Shown: in pieces, positions 31,955 to 35,817 of the stretch
How the letters are laid out: the number at the start of each line of letters is the position of its first letter
Position numbering within the stretch: the stretch's first letter is position 1
Source of the DNA: Bacteroidales bacterium UBA5382
GTDB taxonomy: Bacteria; Bacteroidota; Bacteroidia; Bacteroidales; Dysgonomonadaceae
NCBI GenBank assembly: GCA_002409745.1
Contig: DHOU01000018.1
Location: 1 to 35,817, forward strand
Length of the DNA: 35,817 bases
Direction of reading: 5' to 3'
Translations under genes and position numbers: made by a program
Notes under the pieces: generated by a model
Told to the model about the DNA's origin: nothing
The model's database searches: none
What the model saw: the letters and a program-made list of their open reading frames with translations, nothing else

Positions 31955-34900
31955 TTATGGCAGGTTGGCGAGTAAGAACTTGCGGATATCTTGCACCGGG
32001 ACACCCCGCCGCAAGGCATAATCTTCCATCTGCGCTTCCGATATGGGCCCGATGGCGAAGTATTTCGACAAAGGATGTCCGAAAAAGAATCCGCTTACCG
32101 AAGCATTGGGGAACATCACGCCGTTTTCGGTGAGCGAAATGCCGATCTCCTTTGAGTCGATGAGGTCATGCAGCAGGAAATTGGCCGATTGATCGGGAAT
32201 GGACGGATATCCTACCGCCGGACGGATGCCTTGATATTTCACGGAAAGCATTTCCGCGATGGTCAGGTTTTCGTCCGCCGCATATCCCCAATATTCGCGC
32301 CGCATGCGGGCATGCAGCCATTCGGTAGCGGCTTCGGCAAGGCGGTCGAGCAGCGATTTGACCAGCAAAGAGGCATATTCGTCGCCTTCGTCTTCGTACA
32401 TCTTCAGCAGCGGGTCGGCTCCGGCTCCCCCGGTAACGGCAAACGCCCCGATATAGTCTGTTTTGCCGGACGAGGCGGGGGCGATGAAATCGCTCAGGCA
32501 CACGTATTCGTTTTTATCGGTTCTTTTTTGCTGGCGAAGCATCGGGAATGCCTTCCCGTCGATAAACACCGTATCGTTTTCGCTATACGCTTCGTAGATT
32601 CCGTAAACCGCACGGATGTAGCCGGCGTTGCTTTTCGCCAACTTGCCCAGAAACTCCCGGGCATCGTCGTAGAGTTTGGCGGCTTCGCGCGCTTTAGCCC
32701 GTTCCTCGTCGCGAAACGAGGCGTACCATTGGGCGCGGCAATGCTCGCAGTCGTGAATGGTGCTGAGGCTGGCGAATTTGGCCGAAATCTTCCAGCTATG
32801 GAAGAAGAATTTCCAGTCGATATAGGGAATAATCTCCTTCACATCGATATGCGGCAACACCTGCCGTCCGGTTGTGAGCGGCGGGACCGGCGTAAAGCGC
32901 TCCCAATCGATACGGAACGGATTGCGCCGCGCTTCTTCCAACGACACCAAATCGATTTTCTTCTCCAAGGCGCTTTCCCGCAGCACGCGGTATTCTTCGC
33001 GCACCGAGGCGCAATAGCCCACCGACGTTTCGGGATTGAGCAGTTTCGCCACAGCGGCGGGGCTTTGCGAAGCATCCTTCACATACACCACCGACCCGTT
33101 GTCGTACTTCGGATCGATTTTCAGCGCCGTATGCAATTTCGAGGTGGTGGCGCCGCCGATAAGCAGCGGAATATGGAATCCGGCTTTTTCCATCTCGTTG
33201 GCCACGATGCTCATCTCTTCGAGCGAAGGCGTTATAAGTCCGCTGAGGCCCACAATGTCAGGCTTTTCGCGCCGCACCGCCTCGATAATCTTTTCGGGCG
33301 GAACCATCACGCCCAAGTCCACAATTTCATAGTTGTTGCACGCGAGGACAATCGATACGATATTCTTGCCGATATCGTGCACATCGCCCTTCACGGTAGC
33401 CAGTATAATTTTGCCGGCTTTGCGCACATCGGGCGACGACGCTTTCTCGGCCTCGAGGGTCGGTTGCAGGACGGCCACCGCCTTTTTCATCGTACGGGCG
33501 GCCTTTACCACCTGCGGCAGGAACATCTTCCCCGAGCCGAAGAGGTCGCCCACACGGTTCATGCCCGACATCAACGGCTTGTCGATAATATCCACTGCGC
33601 GCGGATAGGTGGCCAGCGCCTCCGTGATATCTTCCTCCATAAAATCGCCGATGCCTTTCACCAGCGCATAACTCAACCGTTCGTCCAACGGCAGGCTGCG
33701 CCATTCCTGCACTTTTTCGTGCTCGGGCTCGAGATTCTTCTCGTTCTTCACGCCCTCGGCGTATTCCATCATGCGTTCGGCGGCATCGTCGCGGCGGTCG
33801 AGCACCACATCCTCCGCCAGCTCTTTCACATCGGCGGGAATATCTTCATAAATCACCGATTGGGCGGGATTGACGATCCCCATGTCCATTCCGGCGCGGA
33901 TAGCGTGGTAGAGAAACACCGAATGCATCACCTCGCGGATATAATCGTTTCCCCGGAACGAAAACGACAAGTTGCTCACCCCGCCGCTCACCTTCGCGCC
34001 CGGAAGGTTCGCCTTAATCCATTCGACCGCTTCGATAAAATCGACGGCATAATGGCGGTGCTCTTCCATACCGGTGGCGATGGCGAGAATGTTGGGGTCG
34101 AAGATGATGTCCTGCGGATCGAAACCGTTGCCGGTCAGCAGGCGATAGGCGCGGCTGCATATTTCAAGGCGCCGCTCGTAACTCGCCGCCTGCCCCGTTT
34201 CGTCGAAAGCCATCACGATGACGGCCGCCCCGTAGCGCTGCACCAGTTCGGCATGACGGAGAAATTCAGCCTCTCCGTTCTTCAGGGAAATCGAATTGAC
34301 GATGCTCTTGCCCTGCGTGCATTTCAATCCGGCTTCGAGCACCTCCCATTTCGAAGAGTCGATCATCACCGGAACGCGCGCCACATCGGGATCGGACGCA
34401 AGCAGGTTCAGGAAGTTGGTCATTTCTCGGGCGCCGTCGAGCAGTCCTTCATCCATATTCACATCGATGACCTGCGCGCCGTCGTCCACCTGTTTGCGGG
34501 CAATTTCGAGGGCTTTTTCGTAATTCTTTTCGCGGATAAGGCGCAGGAAGCGGCGCGAACCGGCCACGTTGCACCGTTCGCCGATATTCAGGAAATTGAG
34601 TTCGGGCGTCACCTTCAGTTCTTCCAGCCCGGCTAAGCGAAGGTAAGGTGCCGGAGCCGGCGGGACATGGGGCTTTTTGCCCGGCACCAACTCGGCGTAG
34701 CGGGCGATGTGGTCGGGCGTGGTGCCGCAGCATCCCCCGATGATATTCACCAATCCTTCGTCGATGAACTCTTTAATTTGAGGCGCCATCACGTCGGGCG
34801 TCTCGTCGTATTCGCCCAACTGGTTCGGCAGTCCGGCATTGGGATAAGCGCTTACGAAGAATGGCGAAATACGCCCCAACTCCTTTACATAAGGCTTCAT

Positions 34901-35644
34901 ATCCGATGCGCCGAACGAGCAGTTCAGCCCGATGGCTAACGGCTTGGCATGGCTCACCGATGCCACAAACGCTTCCAGCGTCTGCCCCGACAGCGTGCGG
35001 CCGGCTTTATCCGACAATGTCACCGACAGGATGATAGGCGTTTCTTTTCCCGTTTCGGCGGCCACTTCCTCGGCGGCGAAGATCGCCGCTTTGGCGTTGA
35101 GCGTATCGAAAATGGTTTCGATGAGCAAGAAATCCACGCCGCCCTCCACCAATGCTTCGATCTGCTCTTTATACGCCACCTTAAAATCGTCGAACACGGC
35201 GGCCCGGTACATGGGGTTTTCAACATCGGGACTCATCGAGGCGGTCTTGTTCGTCGGCCCGATCGAGCCGGCTACAAACCGCGGCTTGTCGGGCGTGCGG
35301 GCGGTAAAGTCGTCCGCCGCACGGCGCGCCAATCGAGCCGAAGCGAGATTGATTTCCCGCACCAGATGTCCCATTTGGTAATCCTGCATGGAAATGGTCG
35401 TAGAATTGAACGTGTTGGTTTCGATAATGTCGGCGCCCGCCTCGAGGTATTCGCGATGAATGGCATCGATGACATCAGGGCGCGTGAGCGAAAGCAAGTC
35501 GTTATTGCCTTTCTGCAACGTTTCCACATTTTTAAAGCGTTCGCCGCGATACGCCTCTTCCTGAAGCTTGTATCGTTGTATCATCGTACCCATCGCCCCG
35601 TCGAGGATGAGGATACGTTGGCGCAGTATACCGAATATATCCAT
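31955..35644 (-). CDS. metH: cobalamin-dependent methionine synthase
   Basis: A 1229-residue MetH with all four modules. Homocysteine domain (~1-325): [18 protein letters not shown] and [10 protein letters not shown] with the three zinc Cys. Methyltetrahydrofolate domain (~350-620): [39 protein letters not shown]. Cobalamin domain (~645-890): [13 protein letters not shown], the DxHxxG B12 histidine motif, then [13 protein letters not shown]. Activation domain (~900-1229): [12 protein letters not shown], which binds SAM. It makes methionine from homocysteine using methyl-folate and B12. An in-frame ATG at 35662 would add six residues; [12 protein letters not shown] at 35644 looks the likelier start. 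No cobalamin riboswitch is seen in the 170 bp upstream that the window shows. Confidence 0.95.
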   Translation of the reverse strand: MDIFGILRQRILILDGAMGTMIQRYKLQEEAYRGERFKNVETLQKGNNDLLSLTRPDVIDAIHREYLEAGADIIETNTFNSTTISMQDYQMGHLVREINLASARLARRAADDFTARTPDKPRFVAGSIGPTNKTASMSPDVENPMYRAAVFDDFKVAYKEQIEALVEGGVDFLLIETIFDTLNAKAAIFAAEEVAAETGKETPIILSVTLSDKAGRTLSGQTLEAFVASVSHAKPLAIGLNCSFGASDMKPYVKELGRISPFFVSAYPNAGLPNQLGEYDETPDVMAPQIKEFIDEGLVNIIGGCCGTTPDHIARYAELVPGKKPHVPPAPAPYLRLAGLEELKVTPELNFLNIGERCNVAGSRRFLRLIREKNYEKALEIARKQVDDGAQVIDVNMDEGLLDGAREMTNFLNLLASDPDVARVPVMIDSSKWEVLEAGLKCTQGKSIVNSISLKNGEAEFLRHAELVQRYGAAVIVMAFDETGQAASYERRLEICSRAYRLLTGNGFDPQDIIFDPNILAIATGMEEHRHYAVDFIEAVEWIKANLPGAKVSGGVSNLSFSFRGNDYIREVMHSVFLYHAIRAGMDMGIVNPAQSVIYEDIPADVKELAEDVVLDRRDDAAERMMEYAEGVKNEKNLEPEHEKVQEWRSLPLDERLSYALVKGIGDFMEEDITEALATYPRAVDIIDKPLMSGMNRVGDLFGSGKMFLPQVVKAARTMKKAVAVLQPTLEAEKASSPDVRKAGKIILATVKGDVHDIGKNIVSIVLACNNYEIVDLGVMVPPEKIIEAVRREKPDIVGLSGLITPSLEEMSIVANEMEKAGFHIPLLIGGATTSKLHTALKIDPKYDNGSVVYVKDASQSPAAVAKLLNPETSVGYCASVREEYRVLRESALEKKIDLVSLEEARRNPFRIDWERFTPVPPLTTGRQVLPHIDVKEIIPYIDWKFFFHSWKISAKFASLSTIHDCEHCRAQWYASFRDEERAKAREAAKLYDDAREFLGKLAKSNAGYIRAVYGIYEAYSENDTVFIDGKAFPMLRQQKRTDKNEYVCLSDFIAPASSGKTDYIGAFAVTGGAGADPLLKMYEDEGDEYASLLVKSLLDRLAEAATEWLHARMRREYWGYAADENLTIAEMLSVKYQGIRPAVGYPSIPDQSANFLLHDLIDSKEIGISLTENGVMFPNASVSGFFFGHPLSKYFAIGPISEAQMEDYALRRGVPVQDIRKFLLANLP

Positions 35645-35676
35645 GAATGATTCCCTATTCAATCTTTAAATAATCT

Positions 35677-35817
35677 GTCTCCAGTCTCCGGTCTCCAGTC
35701 TCCGGTCTCCGGTCTCCAGTCTCCGGTCGTCAGTCCCGGTCTCCCTGTCTCCCCGTCACCTTGTCTCCCTGTCCCTTTGTCTCCCTGTCTCTCTGTCCCT
35801 TTGTCTCCCTGTCTCCC
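35677..35817 (-). repeat. GTCTCCG heptamers changing to GTCTCCCT octamers
   Basis: From 35677 to 35732, eight 7-bp units (GTCTCCA, GTCTCCG alternating, one GTCGTCA). After one 6-bp unit (GTCCCG) the period becomes 8 bp from 35739 to the window end: GTCTCCCT, GTCTCCCC, GTCACCTT, GTCCCTTT, GTCTCTCT. It lies in the leader side of metH, where the minus-strand unit reads CGGAGAC. The array continues past the window. Confidence 0.93.

Noticed and set aside
32168..34636. An 822-codon open frame antisense to metH
   Set aside because: It lies wholly inside metH, whose protein is unmistakable. The frame is open because of GC-rich codon structure on the opposite strand; its sequence resembles no family I know.
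35645..35817. Cobalamin riboswitch ahead of metH
   Set aside because: The visible upstream sequence is tandem repeat, and no B12-box-like or other conserved riboswitch segment is seen. One could lie beyond the window.

Overview
This window looks like part of a Bacteroidales chromosome, probably from a fermentative anaerobe; I cannot fix the genus. Three things point there. First, promoter-like boxes of the Bacteroidota form TAnnTTTG precede many genes, in one case with a perfect TTTG-N19 partner. Second, several genes are Bacteroidota-typical: a lipoprotein TamA variant (TamL) beside TamB, a DUF2027-Smr protein, DUF4254 next to a GT9 glycosyltransferase, and a ~408-residue QueA. Third, an NfnAB-type NADH/ferredoxin/NADPH transhydrogenase pair is present.

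Layout. 1-1643 (minus): translation block rpsU, xerC, hpf, then its own promoter, a 12-bp hairpin and tRNA-Thr(UGU), reading out of the window, probably towards tuf. 1911-6422: a small zinc-ribbon DUF2007 protein, the nfnAB pair, and a divergent DUF4254-GT9 pair for surface glycan work. 6458-12932 (minus): an AT-rich block of five glycosyltransferases, one of them a GT8-GT4 fusion, presumably making a strain-specific polysaccharide. 13311-17123 (plus): an antitoxin relic running into dgkA, then a 1113-residue Dna2-like nuclease-helicase. 17178-18850: tRNA-Gln(CUG) followed by a small graveyard of toxin-antitoxin genes: an in-frame HicA-HicB fusion and a HigBA pair with two A-run frameshifts, a truncated toxin and a ~209-bp palindrome, bounded by 83-bp copies of the tamL 3' end. 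18893-27184 (minus): queA, then tamB-tamL (outer-membrane assembly). 27339-29690 (plus): DUF2027-Smr protein, LEA2-like lipoprotein, argR. 30157-35644 (minus): metH, L-threonine aldolase, and a DUF5698/DUF2179 membrane protein.

How the genes relate. Most of the window is housekeeping: translation and hibernation, redox balancing, tRNA queuosine, methionine/threonine one-carbon metabolism, outer-membrane biogenesis. The accessory parts are the glycosyltransferase block and the TA graveyard.

The most distinctive non-genic feature is a set of degenerate short tandem repeats in the gaps of the right half: heptamers (CGGAGAC/CGGCGAC, always in this orientation relative to the downstream gene), octamers with a GCTAAT core on both sides of the aldolase gene, and a 21-bp minisatellite between argR and the DUF2179 gene. 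I saw no CRISPR array, no rRNA, no intact insertion sequence and no clear defence system. All positions and calls come from reading the sequence; none was tested by database search.
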